Assembly: GCF_030758935.1 (NCBI RefSeq)
Contig: NZ_CP132333.1
Span: 1 to 64,000, forward strand
Length of the DNA: 64,000 nt
DNA from: Geothrix sp. PMB-07
Lineage (GTDB): Bacteria > Acidobacteriota > Holophagae > Holophagales > Holophagaceae
Reading direction: 5' to 3'
Shown here: positions 7,842-16,887 of the stretch, piece after piece
Numbering within the stretch: the first letter of the stretch is position 1
Layout: each line of letters opens with the position of its first letter
The notes under the pieces: model-generated
Told to the model about the DNA's origin: nothing
Seen by the model: only the letters and a program-made list of their open reading frames with translations
The model's database searches: none
Program-made: the position numbers and the translations under genes

Positions 7842-9311
7842 TTAGGCCTTCTTGAGCGAGGCTTTGGCCAGCCGGTGGATGCCTTCGGTCATGTCCTCCT
7901 GACGGAGGGCCGAAAATCCCAATACCCAGCCATCCTTCTTTGAATCTCCGAGGTACAGGTCAGAAAGCGTGGGCGTCACCACCCCAAGCCGCAAGGCCTC
8001 GCGGGTAAGCCTGGATTCCTGGCCCAGTGGGAGGTGGACGGTGAGCTGGAGCCCCCCGCTGGCATTCAAGGGTGTGAGGAGGTGAGAGAGACGATGCGCC
8101 AAGGCTTCGCGCAACTGATCTCGCCGACTCCGATACAGCTGACGCATGAGTCGAATGTGCGCCGCGAAGTGGCCCTGAGTGATGAAGTCGGCCGCGATGG
8201 CCTGGGGCAGTTGCGCACAATGCCCATCGTAAACGGAGCGAGCGGCGGTAAATTTCCCCGCCAATCCGCGCGGCAGCACCATGTAGGCCAACCGAAGCGA
8301 GGGGAAGAGCACCTTGGAAAAGGTGCCAATGTAGAGAACGCGTTCGTGCGAATCGAGGCCCTGCATGGCGGGAAGCGGGCGGTGGTCGTATTGAAATTCA
8401 CTGTCGTAATCATCCTCCACCACCCACGCGCGGTGTTGGTGGGCATAGGCCAACAGCGCCAGTCTTCGCGTCAAACTCAGCGGTACACCGGTGGGGTACT
8501 GCCGTGAAGGCGTGAGGTAGATCAATTTGGGTGGTGGACCCTTGGGGGCCTGGTCGGAATCCAACCCCTCTTCATCCACGGGAACGGGAATGAGCTTGGC
8601 GCCCATGGCTCGAAAGACCGTCTGAGCGCCGCGATATCCGGGCTCTTCCATCCAAACGGGATCTCCGTCGTCCAACAGCAGCATCGAAATCAACTGAAGC
8701 GCTTGCTGAGAACTGCTGAGAATCAACACCTGCTCTGGGCTGCATTGCACTCCCCTCGACTGGCGCAGATAGCCTGCGAGGGCCTGCCGCAAGGGTTCGT
8801 AGCCCTGCGGGTCGCCGTAACGGAAGAGGGCCTCCCCATCTTGGCGCAGCCGTTTCTGGGAGAGTTTTTGCCAGACCTCCATGGGAAAGGCCCGCAAATC
8901 TGGAGAACCCGCTGCGAACGCCAGGGGCTGAAGTGGGTCGGTGCAACCCCCGCCGCGCACCAAAGCCTCGCCCCGCACCGACAGAGGAGGAATGGCGCTC
9001 GCGGGGCGCGTGGTCATCGCTCGGGAGCGGGAGGTGATGGGCGCCTCAATCGCGACGAAGGTGCCCGATCCCACTTTCCGTCGCAGGTATCCTTCCGCCT
9101 CCAACTGCGCATAGGCCGCCTCCACCGTCACCCGTGAAAGCCCAAGGTCCACCGATAACACGCGGGTGGCCGGCAGCCGCTGACCTTTGGCCAATTGCCC
9201 GCTGCGAATGGCCTCGCGCAAGGCTGCACAGGTGCGGTCTTGAAGGGTTCGACCTGCCTCTTTCGGTTGCTGCAACAACGTGAGCCAGAGAGATGAGGGT
9301 CGACTGGGCAT
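7842..9311 (-). CDS. MocR/PdxR-family regulator (GntR wHTH fused to aminotransferase fold)
   Basis: A 489-residue transcription factor with an N-terminal GntR-type winged helix (about residues 20-88; LREAIRSGQLAKGQRLPATR, then VTVEAAYAQLEAEGYL) joined by a linker to a fold-type I aminotransferase domain. The PLP lysine is Lys333 in YIGTFSKVLFPSLR. Such MocR proteins use the aminotransferase domain to sense PLP or an amino compound rather than for catalysis. It diverges from the rhodanese gene across a 98-base gap holding a short palindrome, so it probably controls that gene and itself. Its effector is unknown; pdx genes are not nearby. Confidence 0.92.
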   Translation of the reverse strand: MPSRPSSLWLTLLQQPKEAGRTLQDRTCAALREAIRSGQLAKGQRLPATRVLSVDLGLSRVTVEAAYAQLEAEGYLRRKVGSGTFVAIEAPITSRSRAMTTRPASAIPPLSVRGEALVRGGGCTDPLQPLAFAAGSPDLRAFPMEVWQKLSQKRLRQDGEALFRYGDPQGYEPLRQALAGYLRQSRGVQCSPEQVLILSSSQQALQLISMLLLDDGDPVWMEEPGYRGAQTVFRAMGAKLIPVPVDEEGLDSDQAPKGPPPKLIYLTPSRQYPTGVPLSLTRRLALLAYAHQHRAWVVEDDYDSEFQYDHRPLPAMQGLDSHERVLYIGTFSKVLFPSLRLAYMVLPRGLAGKFTAARSVYDGHCAQLPQAIAADFITQGHFAAHIRLMRQLYRSRRDQLREALAHRLSHLLTPLNASGGLQLTVHLPLGQESRLTREALRLGVVTPTLSDLYLGDSKKDGWVLGFSALRQEDMTEGIHRLAKASLKKA

Positions 9312-9339
9312 AAAATTGGCCTTATTGCCTGTTCCAAAC

Positions 9340-9359
9340 TGGACTGATTAGACAGTCCA
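9340..9359. promoter_or_regulatory. Inverted repeat between MocR gene and rhodanese gene
   Basis: TGGACTG (9340-9346) and CAGTCCA (9353-9359) form a perfect 7-base inverted repeat separated by six bases in the divergent intergenic region. Its position makes it a candidate MocR operator. Many MocR sites are direct repeats, so this assignment is tentative. Confidence 0.4.
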
Positions 9360-9409
9360 TTGTGACGGTAAGTTCTCCAAGCAGCGCCACTCACTTTTGG
9401 AGACCTTAC

Positions 9410-9865
9410 ATGACCACTCCCGACTCAGCCGTTCTCGGCTTCCCAGCCCCTGAGGCCGCCGAAAGCCACGCCTACATGTTGGCCAAACTGAGGTTTCACG
9501 CCGATGCCTGGGATGTGGGTGAAGACCTTAAACGGGGGATCACCGACATCGTGGTGATTGATACGCGCAGTGAGGCCCACTATGCCGAAGGCCACGTCCC
9601 GGGGGCCATCAACTTCCCGCATCGGTTGATGACTGAAGAAAGCACCCGTGATTTGGATCGAACCAAGACCTACGTGACCTACTGTGATGGGATTGGTTGC
9701 AACGGCTCCACCAAGGGGGCCTACAAGCTGTCCGGGCACGGCTTCAAGGTCAAGGAGATGCTTGGGGGGCTCGATTTTTGGATTCGAGATGGCTGGCCAC
9801 TGGCCAAAGGGGCTGAGCCCGGCTCGATGCGAGGCGAGGCTTCTGCCATCGAATGCAGTTGCTGA
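9410..9865 (+). CDS. Rhodanese-domain protein
   Basis: A 151-residue single-domain rhodanese. The segments IVVIDTRSEAHYAEGHVPGA (residues 47-66) and MLGGLDFWIRDGWPL are typical. The active-site loop is YCDGIGCNGS, with Cys92 in the expected nucleophile position and a second Cys97 close by. Such proteins carry sulfur as a cysteine persulfide. The start at 9410 is chosen because GGAGA lies just upstream; the longer in-frame start at 9362 would run across the regulatory palindrome region. Placed divergently from a MocR regulator and overlapping an acetyltransferase by 13 bases, it is probably part of a small MocR-controlled unit. Confidence 0.88.
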   Translation: MTTPDSAVLGFPAPEAAESHAYMLAKLRFHADAWDVGEDLKRGITDIVVIDTRSEAHYAEGHVPGAINFPHRLMTEESTRDLDRTKTYVTYCDGIGCNGSTKGAYKLSGHGFKVKEMLGGLDFWIRDGWPLAKGAEPGSMRGEASAIECSC

Positions 9866-10323
9866 GCGGGGCCCCAGTGGTCATTCGCCGGGCCATCGCT
9901 GGGGACGCCGTGGCCCTGGCAGGCCTCTGCGCAGCCCATGCGGCCTATGAACGCCTGACCTATCACCCAGAGGGCCATGCCGAGCGATTGGCCGTGGCCC
10001 TGGAAGGCCCTGCGCCGCGCCTTTATGCATGGCTTGCCCTGCGGGAAGGGAGCGCCGTTGGCTACAGCAGCGCCACGGTGGATTTTGCCACCATGGCTGC
10101 CCACACCTTCCTTCACATGGATTGTCTGTTCGTGGAAGAGAAGGCCCGTAACGGCGGTGTTGGCGCCCTTCTCATGGCTGAAGTCCGGGCGTTGGGACGG
10201 GCCTTGGGTTGCGCCAACCTGCAATGGCAAACGCCCGATTGGAACCTCGACGCGATCCGCTTCTACCATCGGATGGGCGCCAGGGATCTTCCCAAGGCGC
10301 GGTTCACCTTGGACCGTCTTTGA
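9853..10323 (+). CDS. GNAT-family N-acetyltransferase
   Basis: A 156-residue GNAT fold enzyme. The acetyl-CoA binding turn is seen as EEKARNGGVGALLMAEV (R-x-G-G-x-G type) and the C-terminal NLDAIRFYHRMGARDLPK matches the family's last strand and helix. The substrate is unknown. The ATG overlaps the rhodanese reading frame by 13 bases, indicating co-transcription and probable translational coupling. It could acetylate an amine that also serves as the MocR effector, but that is inference from context only. Confidence 0.85.
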   Translation: MQLLSGAPVVIRRAIAGDAVALAGLCAAHAAYERLTYHPEGHAERLAVALEGPAPRLYAWLALREGSAVGYSSATVDFATMAAHTFLHMDCLFVEEKARNGGVGALLMAEVRALGRALGCANLQWQTPDWNLDAIRFYHRMGARDLPKARFTLDRL

Positions 10324-10344
10324 TGTCTCAATGGGCGAGTCGAT

Positions 10345-11271
10345 CTACGCGATGCTGATGCCTTCCATCTCCGCGACCTCATGCGCGTTGAAGCTGGAGC
10401 GCACCAGGGGACCGGCGTAGACCGTGGCGAAGCCGAAGACTTTGGCCTTGGCCCCCAGGGCCGCGAATTCGTCTGGATGCACATAGCGCTTCACGGGCAG
10501 CTGGTGGCGCGTGGGACGCAGGTACTGGCCCAGGGTAAGGATGTCGACGCCCACCTTGGCCAGGGCTTCAAAGGTGCTCATGAGTTCCGCCTCGGTTTCG
10601 CCCAGGCCCAGCATCATGCCGCTCTTGGTGCGGAAAGCAGAGCCGTAGAGTGAGGTGCCCAGCTCTTTCGCGTGGGCCAGCACTTTGAGGCTGCGGTCGA
10701 AGCGGCCCGCGGGGCGCACTTCCGGGTAGAGGCTGGGCACGGTTTCGGTGTTGTGGTTGAACACCGTGGGGCCCGAGGCCACCACGCGGGCCACAGCCTC
10801 CAGGTCGCCCAGGAAATCCGGCACCAGCACTTCCACGCCCACGCCGGGATTGCGGCGGCGGATGGCCAGCACGGTATCCGCGAAATGGGCGGCCCCGCCA
10901 TCGGGCAGGTCGTCGCGGTTGACGCTGGTGAGCACCGCGAAGCGCAGGTTGAGGGCGGCCACGCGCTCGGCGGTCTCGAGGGGTTCCTGCGCGTTGAGGG
11001 CCCGGGGCTTGCCGCTCTGGATGCTGCAGAAGCCGCAGGCGCGGGTGCAGACCTCACCCATGAGCAGGAAGGTGGCGGTGCCGTGCGTGAAGCAGTGGGA
11101 GCGGTTGGGACAGCGGGCCTCTTCACAGACTGTGTGCAGATCGGAATCCCGGAGATCCTTCTTCATGCCGTGCAGGTCACGGAGCTTCACCCGCTCTTTG
11201 GTGATCCACTCGGGCAGACGGGGGTGGCCTTCCAGCACTTCACGGCCGACGCGCTTTGAGAAACGGGGCAT
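10345..11271 (-). CDS. lipA: Lipoyl synthase
   Basis: A radical-SAM enzyme of 308 residues that inserts two sulfur atoms into protein-bound octanoyl groups. Both required iron-sulfur sites are visible: the auxiliary cluster C-x4-C-x5-C (Cys49, Cys54, Cys60 in CEEARCPNRSHC) and the radical-SAM triad C-x3-C-x2-C (Cys75, Cys79, Cys82 in CTRACGFC). Later family blocks such as NHNTETVPSLY and LGQYLRPTRHQLPV are present. The start at 11271 is chosen because GGAG lies seven bases upstream; the frame stays open further but without support. No lipB is in the window. Confidence 0.97.
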   Translation of the reverse strand: MPRFSKRVGREVLEGHPRLPEWITKERVKLRDLHGMKKDLRDSDLHTVCEEARCPNRSHCFTHGTATFLLMGEVCTRACGFCSIQSGKPRALNAQEPLETAERVAALNLRFAVLTSVNRDDLPDGGAAHFADTVLAIRRRNPGVGVEVLVPDFLGDLEAVARVVASGPTVFNHNTETVPSLYPEVRPAGRFDRSLKVLAHAKELGTSLYGSAFRTKSGMMLGLGETEAELMSTFEALAKVGVDILTLGQYLRPTRHQLPVKRYVHPDEFAALGAKAKVFGFATVYAGPLVRSSFNAHEVAEMEGISIA

Positions 11272-11310
11272 CAGGACTCCTGAACTTCCAGTTTCCCGTA
11301 GGATTTCAGA

Positions 11311-12216
11311 ATGTCCAAATCGCTTTCCAGGTTGCTGCGCCGGGAACAGTTCGCCTTCCTGGCCCGGGATCGCTCCGCCTGGGTAGAGCACTTGGACAAG
11401 GCGCGGGCCTTCCTGGGCGAAGGCTTACAGATCGCGGATCCCGCCAGACCGGTGCTGATTCTCGGCGCCGGGTCGGGGCTGGAGGTCCCCTGGGCCTTGG
11501 CGCCACCATGCACCACGGGGTGGGACGCGGACCCATGGAGCCGGGCCTGGACGGCACTCCGCCATCGGCGCTTTCCACCCTGGGTGTTCAAGGACCTGAC
11601 TGGCGGTTTGGCTGAACTGGAAGCCACGGCCCGCCGGGCCATTGCCGAGCCCTGGTCGGGTCACCGCCGGGATGCGGAGACCGCGGCCAAGCGTTTGGCA
11701 GGCCTGCTGCCCTTTTTGAACCCCAACCCCGACGCCCTGAGGGCCTGGATTGCCGAGCATCAGCCGGGCACCATCCTGGTGGCCAACGTCATGGGGCAGT
11801 TCGGTGTGGTGGCGGAGCGGGTGGTGGAAGCGGCTTTCGGTCTGGCGCCGTGGGAGTCCGACCCCGACCGTCGGGATCTCTTGGCGGAGGCCATGGAGGC
11901 CTGGACACGGCGGACCGTCCTGGTCTTCCTTGCAGCGCTTCAGGAAAGCGGCGCAGGTCTTTGGCTGGTGCATGACCGCGCCGTGGTGTTCGGCGGTGGC
12001 CCTCTGGGCCTGGGAGCCTGGGAGGACCGTTGGGAGCGGCACCTGAGGGGCGGGGAGGGGGCCATCGAGGCCAGCGATGCATTGGCAGGGGTGGATGTCC
12101 TGGCCACGCTTGCGTCCCCAGGCCGCCAGCTGGTCCGGAAGGAGCGCTGGCTGTGGCCCGTGGCCGAGGGCCAGCGCCACCTTATCGAAGCGTTGGCCAT
12201 CTGCCGAAAAGCCTGA
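11311..12216 (+). CDS. Hypothetical protein with possible SAM-methyltransferase motif
   Basis: A 301-residue cytoplasmic protein that I do not recognise. The segment VLILGAGSGLEVP (about residues 48-60) resembles motif I of class I SAM-dependent methyltransferases and is followed by WDADPW, which could provide the acidic residue of motif II. The later parts do not match a family I can name. It is transcribed divergently from lipA, 39 bases away. A methyltransferase role is a weak inference; the reading frame itself is well supported by length and by the absence of a better competitor. Confidence 0.65.
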   Translation: MSKSLSRLLRREQFAFLARDRSAWVEHLDKARAFLGEGLQIADPARPVLILGAGSGLEVPWALAPPCTTGWDADPWSRAWTALRHRRFPPWVFKDLTGGLAELEATARRAIAEPWSGHRRDAETAAKRLAGLLPFLNPNPDALRAWIAEHQPGTILVANVMGQFGVVAERVVEAAFGLAPWESDPDRRDLLAEAMEAWTRRTVLVFLAALQESGAGLWLVHDRAVVFGGGPLGLGAWEDRWERHLRGGEGAIEASDALAGVDVLATLASPGRQLVRKERWLWPVAEGQRHLIEALAICRKA

Positions 12217-12297
12217 AGAAGGGTGTGGCATCCATCAACCCTTGTCCCCACAAAGGACGGCAACGGACATAATGGTTCTCCTTGGAGTGATCTGGGT

Positions 12298-12708
12298 ATG
12301 GCGTGGTTTGGCTGGGCATTGGCGGCGTTGGGCTTCATGGGCCTGGCCAATTTGGGAATGAAGGCAGCCAGCATGCGTGGCCTGGGATCTGCCTCGGTGC
12401 TGTTCTGGGTGGTGCTGGGTGAGCTGCCGTTGGCCTTGCTGTATTGGGGTTGGCGCGGGCGTCCGTCCGGCCCGCCGGCAGGTGTGGCCTGGGGCTTCGG
12501 CGCGGGCCTGTGCACCGCCGTGGCGCTGATCCTGCTGAACGAAAGCTTCTCCCGCGGCGCCAAGGCGGCCGTGGCTGTTGGCATCATGAACGCCAATTTT
12601 GCACTGGTGGCGCTGCTGGCCTTTCTTTTGTTCCGCGAGCAGCTCCAGCCGTCAAAGCTGGTGGGGCTGGCGGCGACCCTTTCCGGCCTTTGGCTGATGG
12701 CCCGCTGA
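12298..12708 (+). CDS. Half-size EamA/DMT-type membrane transporter
   Basis: A 136-residue membrane protein with about four hydrophobic helices (WFGWALAALGFMGLANLGM, VLFWVVLGELPLALLYW, AWGFGAGLCTAVALILL, FALVALLAFLLF). The C-terminal pattern LFREQLQPSKLVGLAATLSG is the usual end of an EamA repeat. It is one repeat unit rather than the common ten-helix, two-repeat form, so it would have to work as a dimer, as SMR-type exporters do. The ATG at 12298 has GGAG upstream. The KimA-like gene follows 15 bases later. Substrate unknown. Confidence 0.75.
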   Translation: MAWFGWALAALGFMGLANLGMKAASMRGLGSASVLFWVVLGELPLALLYWGWRGRPSGPPAGVAWGFGAGLCTAVALILLNESFSRGAKAAVAVGIMNANFALVALLAFLLFREQLQPSKLVGLAATLSGLWLMAR

Positions 12709-12723
12709 ACCAGGAACCCTGAA

Positions 12724-14613
12724 ATGCCGAATTTCCGAAGAATCCTCCTGGGTCGCCGCCTCGCCAGCGAGGAGAGCCACGAAGCTCGGATCAGCAACCC
12801 CGTCGCCTTGGCGGTATTCAGCTCGGATGCGCTCTCTTCGGTGGCCTACGGAACGGGCGAAATCATGGCCGTGCTCGGGCCCTACATGGCCATGGCGGCT
12901 TTTGGCCCGGCAGTGCTGTCCTGGTCCTGGCCCGTGGCTGTGGGCATCGTGCTGCTGCTCACCATCCTCACGATCAGCTATCGGCAGACGATCTTCGCTT
13001 ATCCCAGCGGCGGCGGCGCCTACATCGTGGCCAAGGAAAACCTGGGCGAAGTGCCCGCTCAGGTGGCAGGCGCTTCGTTGCTGGTGGATTACGTCCTGAC
13101 GGTGGCGGTGAGCGTGTCCGCCGGCGTCACGGCGATCACCAGCGCCTTCCCCGCGGCCGATCCCTATCGCGTGATCATCGCCATCGGTGTGGTGGCCTTC
13201 ATCGGCACGGTCAACTTGCGGGGCGTGAAGGAAAGTGGCGCCGTGTTCGCGGTGCCCACCTACGGGTTCGTCATCTCCATGTTCGCCATCATCGGCCTGG
13301 GCTTCTGGCGCTACTTCCATGGCGGTGTGCCCGTGGGAGAGCACCACATGGCCGTGGCGCCACCGCTCCCGGGTTGGCTGGCCATCTGGGTGTTCATGAA
13401 GGCCTACGCGGCGGGCTGCACGGCGCTGACGGGGGTCGAGGCCATCTCCAACGGCGTCTCGGCCTTCCGGGAGCCCACCTCCCACAACGCCAGCCGCACG
13501 ATGATGTACATGGTGCTCATGCTGGGGGCCATGTTCCTGGGCATCACCTGGCTGGCGAACCACTTCGGCATCGTCTACCTGGGCGATGGTGAATCCCTTC
13601 TGTCCATGCTGGAACGCCGCATCCTGGGCGATGGCCCGGGCATCGCGCACTTCACGTACCTGGTCATGCAGGCGTTCACCATGCTGATCCTCTGTCTGGC
13701 CGCCAACACGGCCTACGCGGACTTCCCAAGGCTGGCGGCCATGATGGCCCGGGATGGTTTCCTGCCCCGCCAGTTCTCCAGCCAGGGCGACCGCCTGGTG
13801 TTCTCCAACGGCATCTTCATCCTGTCGCTGCTATCGGGCATCCTGCTCTGGATCTTCAACGCCCGCGAGCACCACTTGATGCCGCTCTATGCCGTGGGCG
13901 TGTTCCTGGGGTTCACGCTGTCGCAAACGGGCATGGTGCGCCACTGGTTGAAGCTCCGCGGCGAAAAATGGGTGGTCAAATCGGTCATCAACGGCGCGGG
14001 CGCCATCACCACGCTGGTGGTGATGACTGTGATCATCGTGACCAAGTTCACGCATGGCGCCTGGGTGGTGGTGCTGGTGCTGCCCATCATGGTGATGACC
14101 TTCTTCAACATCCACCGGCACTACATCCGTGTGAAGTCCATCCTGGCGGGCAGCCGCGCGGATTTCATCAGCCCCCGCAAGAATCGTGTGGTGGTGCTGG
14201 TCTCGGGCATTCACTCGGGTGTGGTACAGGCCCTCAACTACGCGAAGGTCATCGCCGACCGCGGTGAAGTGGAGGCCATCACGGTGGATTTCCCGGATGA
14301 GCATGGCCGGGACAGCGCCGCCCTGGAGCGCCTGCGCTCGGATTGGCCGCGCTACTGCGAAGGCATTCCGCTGCGCGCCCTGCGCAGCCCCTACCGCAAG
14401 ATCGTCGAGCCCATCGTGGAAGAGTTGGATCGCATGCGGCGGGTGGAGCCGGAGTACACCATCACCGTCATCCTGCCCGAATTTGTGACGGGCCACTGGT
14501 GGGCAAACCTGCTGCACAACCAGACCGCTTGGCGCATCAAGACCACCCTGCTCATGAAGCCCAAGACTGTGGTGATCTCCATTCCGTACCACCTGGAACC
14601 CCTGGTGGAGTAG
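12724..14613 (+). CDS. kimA: APC-superfamily potassium transporter, KimA-like
   Basis: A 629-residue inner-membrane transporter. The N-terminal block AVFSSDALSSVAYGTGEI (about residues 30-48) is the hallmark of the KimA/YdaO branch of the APC superfamily, and SYRQTIFAYPSGGGAYIVAK follows as expected. About twelve hydrophobic helices span residues 45-460. The remaining 150 residues form a soluble domain (NRVVVLVSGIHSGVVQALNY) like the cytosolic USP-type domain of KimA. KimA proteins import K+ with H+. In Firmicutes the gene is under a c-di-AMP riboswitch; I see no such structure here, as only 15 bases separate it from the preceding gene. An amino-acid permease is the alternative, less likely given the N-terminal block. 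Confidence 0.8.
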   Translation: MPNFRRILLGRRLASEESHEARISNPVALAVFSSDALSSVAYGTGEIMAVLGPYMAMAAFGPAVLSWSWPVAVGIVLLLTILTISYRQTIFAYPSGGGAYIVAKENLGEVPAQVAGASLLVDYVLTVAVSVSAGVTAITSAFPAADPYRVIIAIGVVAFIGTVNLRGVKESGAVFAVPTYGFVISMFAIIGLGFWRYFHGGVPVGEHHMAVAPPLPGWLAIWVFMKAYAAGCTALTGVEAISNGVSAFREPTSHNASRTMMYMVLMLGAMFLGITWLANHFGIVYLGDGESLLSMLERRILGDGPGIAHFTYLVMQAFTMLILCLAANTAYADFPRLAAMMARDGFLPRQFSSQGDRLVFSNGIFILSLLSGILLWIFNAREHHLMPLYAVGVFLGFTLSQTGMVRHWLKLRGEKWVVKSVINGAGAITTLVVMTVIIVTKFTHGAWVVVLVLPIMVMTFFNIHRHYIRVKSILAGSRADFISPRKNRVVVLVSGIHSGVVQALNYAKVIADRGEVEAITVDFPDEHGRDSAALERLRSDWPRYCEGIPLRALRSPYRKIVEPIVEELDRMRRVEPEYTITVILPEFVTGHWWANLLHNQTAWRIKTTLLMKPKTVVISIPYHLEPLVE

Positions 14614-14643
14614 CTTCCGGGAATTGGCCCATCCGACCCAAGA

Positions 14644-15363
14644 TCAGCGCATTCGCGCGGTGGGCCGAGCCAACAGCTCTTGGCCGCTGAGCAGTTCCGC
14701 CAGGGTCTGGTGGCGCGGGCTCAGCACCATGCAGAGGAAACTCAGCGGGAAGAAGAGCACCGACACCATGTGGACCAGGGAGAAGGCCATGCGCCGCTCG
14801 GGAGTGTTCTCGGGCAGCGTCACGCCGAAAAACCCCATCATGGGCGATTGTCCGGTGAGAACCAGAGGAGCCATGAAGAGCATCCAGGAGACGCCGAAGA
14901 GGTAGGGAACCACCATGGGCCAGGCGCCGTTGAACAGGCGGCCCGGGCCAACGCCTACGACCCAGGCGGGAAGGAGCAGGGCCAGGCCCTGCACCAGCAG
15001 CAGCAGCAGAGCCTCGGTGGCTTCCACTTTCACCAGGGGCCAGAAACTGGCGGCGGATTCCTGGCTTCCAAGGGAAGGCTGCAAGGGAGCAGGCGGAACC
15101 AAGGGGAGGCCTGCTTCCTCAGTGCGCTCCAGCTCTTCGGGACGCACCTCCACAGACACAGGTGCGACCCTGCCCAGGGCGGGTGCCGTCAGTGCACGGG
15201 GAGGCGCATCGAAACGGGCCTGGGCCAGGGCCGAGGCCTGAAAAAGGAGGGGCCGCCCTTGCCGGGCGGGGGCCAGTGCCAACCCGCACTCCGGGCACTC
15301 CGCCGCGAGGGGGGAAAGGCGGGTCTGGCAACTGGGGCAGGTGCGGCGAATCGGGTTGGCCAT
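14644..15363 (-). CDS. Zinc-ribbon plus RDD-domain membrane protein
   Basis: A 239-residue protein with an N-terminal zinc ribbon (CPSCQTRL and CPECGLAL, Cys pairs near residues 9-12 and 24-27), a proline-rich linker and a C-terminal membrane part of about three helices. The block GQSPMMGFFGVTL followed by SPRHQTLAELLSGQELL is the RDD-domain pattern. RDD proteins include ion antiporters, but most have no known function. It converges on the KimA-like gene with 30 bases between the stops. Confidence 0.78.
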   Translation of the reverse strand: MANPIRRTCPSCQTRLSPLAAECPECGLALAPARQGRPLLFQASALAQARFDAPPRALTAPALGRVAPVSVEVRPEELERTEEAGLPLVPPAPLQPSLGSQESAASFWPLVKVEATEALLLLLVQGLALLLPAWVVGVGPGRLFNGAWPMVVPYLFGVSWMLFMAPLVLTGQSPMMGFFGVTLPENTPERRMAFSLVHMVSVLFFPLSFLCMVLSPRHQTLAELLSGQELLARPTARMR

Positions 15364-15459
15364 TGGAAACCACTATCCGATAAAGCGGCCAGATGGAGAA
15401 CCTCCCCCATCAAAAGACCCTGTTGCGGCCCGCGGGGGCTGTGGGACCATCGGGGCTTC

Positions 15460-15479
15460 GGGCCGGTGCGGCCCGGCCC
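15460..15479 (+). other. GC-rich hairpin upstream of MFS gene
   Basis: GGGCCGG (15460-15466) pairs with CCGGCCC (15473-15479) around a six-base loop, with a further TTC/GAA pairing beyond a bulge. It lies in the 153-base divergent gap, 38 bases before the MFS start. It may simply be part of the leader; no riboswitch class is recognised. Confidence 0.3.
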
Positions 15480-15516
15480 CCCGAAAGCAGCGATACCCGG
15501 CCCCAAAGGACCCGCG

Positions 15517-16839
15517 ATGACCACCGACACCCTAGGCGTGTTCCATCCGAGCACCCGGTTCTACCGATTCACCATCCTGATCTTCATCAGCCTCCTGGTG
15601 CTGGGCAGCTATTTCGCCTACGACAGCATCGGCGCCCTGGAAAACACGCTGATGGCGGAGCTGCACCTGGACCGCAGCACCATCGGGTCGCTCTACACGG
15701 CCTACTCGGTGGCGGCCATCGCCATCGTGTTCTTCGGCGGCATGCTCTACGACAAGTTGGGGCCCCGCAAGGCCAGCCTCCTCTTCAGCGTGCTGGTGTT
15801 CATTGGTGCGGTCATCGTGGCCGTGGCCAAGGGCAAGTGGATGCTGATTTTCGGGCGCCTGGTTTTCGGGGCGGGCTCAGAGTCGCTGATCGTGGTGCAG
15901 AGCGCCATCATCAGTCGCTGGTTCAAGGGCAAGGAGATGGCCATGGCCTTTGGCATCGCCCTCACCCTCAGTCGCGTGGGCACCGTGTTTGCCTTCAACA
16001 CCGAAGAGCTCATCGCGGATCACTTCCACAGCTTCCGAGTGGCGCTCTGGGCCGCTGCGCTGCTCTGCCTGTTCTCCGTCCTCTGCAACCTGGTGTTCGT
16101 GGCCATGGACCGCCACGGGGAGAAGGTGCTCAACCTCCAGAAGGCCGAAGCGGGGGACAAAATCGTGTTCTCCGACCTCAAGAAGTTCACCTCGTCCTAC
16201 TGGTTCGTGGTGCTGCTCTGTGTGACCTTCTACAGCGCGATCTTCCCCTTCACGGCCCTGTCTTCGGACATGTTCCACGATAAATGGGGCATTCCCAACG
16301 TGACCGTCATGACCGGTGGCTTCCTGTCCAAGGTCTTCTACAACTTCACCCACATGTTCAGCACGGCGCCGGGCATCACGAGCATCACCATCGCGGCTTC
16401 GATGATTTTCGCGCCCTTCGCGGGCGGTCTCGTGGACCGCATCGGCCGCCGGGCCTCGTTGATGGTGGTGGGCGCGCTGATCATGATTCCCGCCCATCTG
16501 CTGCTGGGCATCACCCACTGGAACCCCATTCCCATGATGGCCCTGCTGGGTGTGGCCTTTGTGCTGGTGCCCGCTGCCATGTGGCCCTCGGTGCCGCTGG
16601 TGGTGGAAGAAAAGAGGGTGGGCACGGCCTTCGGCCTCATGACCGCCATCCAGAACGGCGGCCTGGCGCTCTTCCCCCTGCTCAATGGCTGGCTGCGAGA
16701 CAAGACGGGCACCTACACCTCGACCCAGGTCATGTTCGCGGGCCTGGGCGCCGTGGGGCTTCTCTTTGCCTTCCTGCTGCTGAGGGCGGACAAGCGCCAC
16801 GGGAGTGTGCTGGAAGCGGGATCTTCCGCCAAGGACTGA
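15517..16839 (+). CDS. MFS transporter, MFSD1-like
   Basis: A 440-residue major facilitator with about twelve membrane helices. The first helix region GSYFAYDSIGALENTL and the loop GGMLYDKLGPRKASLLF match the MFSD1-like branch, whose studied animal member exports dipeptides from lysosomes. The bacterial substrate is unknown. The MFS motif A-like D-x-x-G-P-R is seen after helix 2 and again as DRIGRRAS after helix 8. The ATG at 15517 has AAAGGA six bases upstream; the open frame extends about 840 bases further 5', but that part lies antisense to the RDD gene and is not coding. Confidence 0.82.
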   Translation: MTTDTLGVFHPSTRFYRFTILIFISLLVLGSYFAYDSIGALENTLMAELHLDRSTIGSLYTAYSVAAIAIVFFGGMLYDKLGPRKASLLFSVLVFIGAVIVAVAKGKWMLIFGRLVFGAGSESLIVVQSAIISRWFKGKEMAMAFGIALTLSRVGTVFAFNTEELIADHFHSFRVALWAAALLCLFSVLCNLVFVAMDRHGEKVLNLQKAEAGDKIVFSDLKKFTSSYWFVVLLCVTFYSAIFPFTALSSDMFHDKWGIPNVTVMTGGFLSKVFYNFTHMFSTAPGITSITIAASMIFAPFAGGLVDRIGRRASLMVVGALIMIPAHLLLGITHWNPIPMMALLGVAFVLVPAAMWPSVPLVVEEKRVGTAFGLMTAIQNGGLALFPLLNGWLRDKTGTYTSTQVMFAGLGAVGLLFAFLLLRADKRHGSVLEAGSSAKD

Positions 16840-16887
16840 TGCCATCGAGCCTGCGCGGGTAGACTGGGACCGAATTCCGGAGGAGGC

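Noticed and set aside
12217-12723. c-di-AMP (ydaO) riboswitch before the KimA-like gene
   Set aside because: Only 15 bases separate it from the preceding gene, and no long structured leader exists.
14680-15516. Upstream extension of the MFS gene
   Set aside because: In-frame but antisense to the RDD gene; a good ribosome site and the family start lie at 15517.
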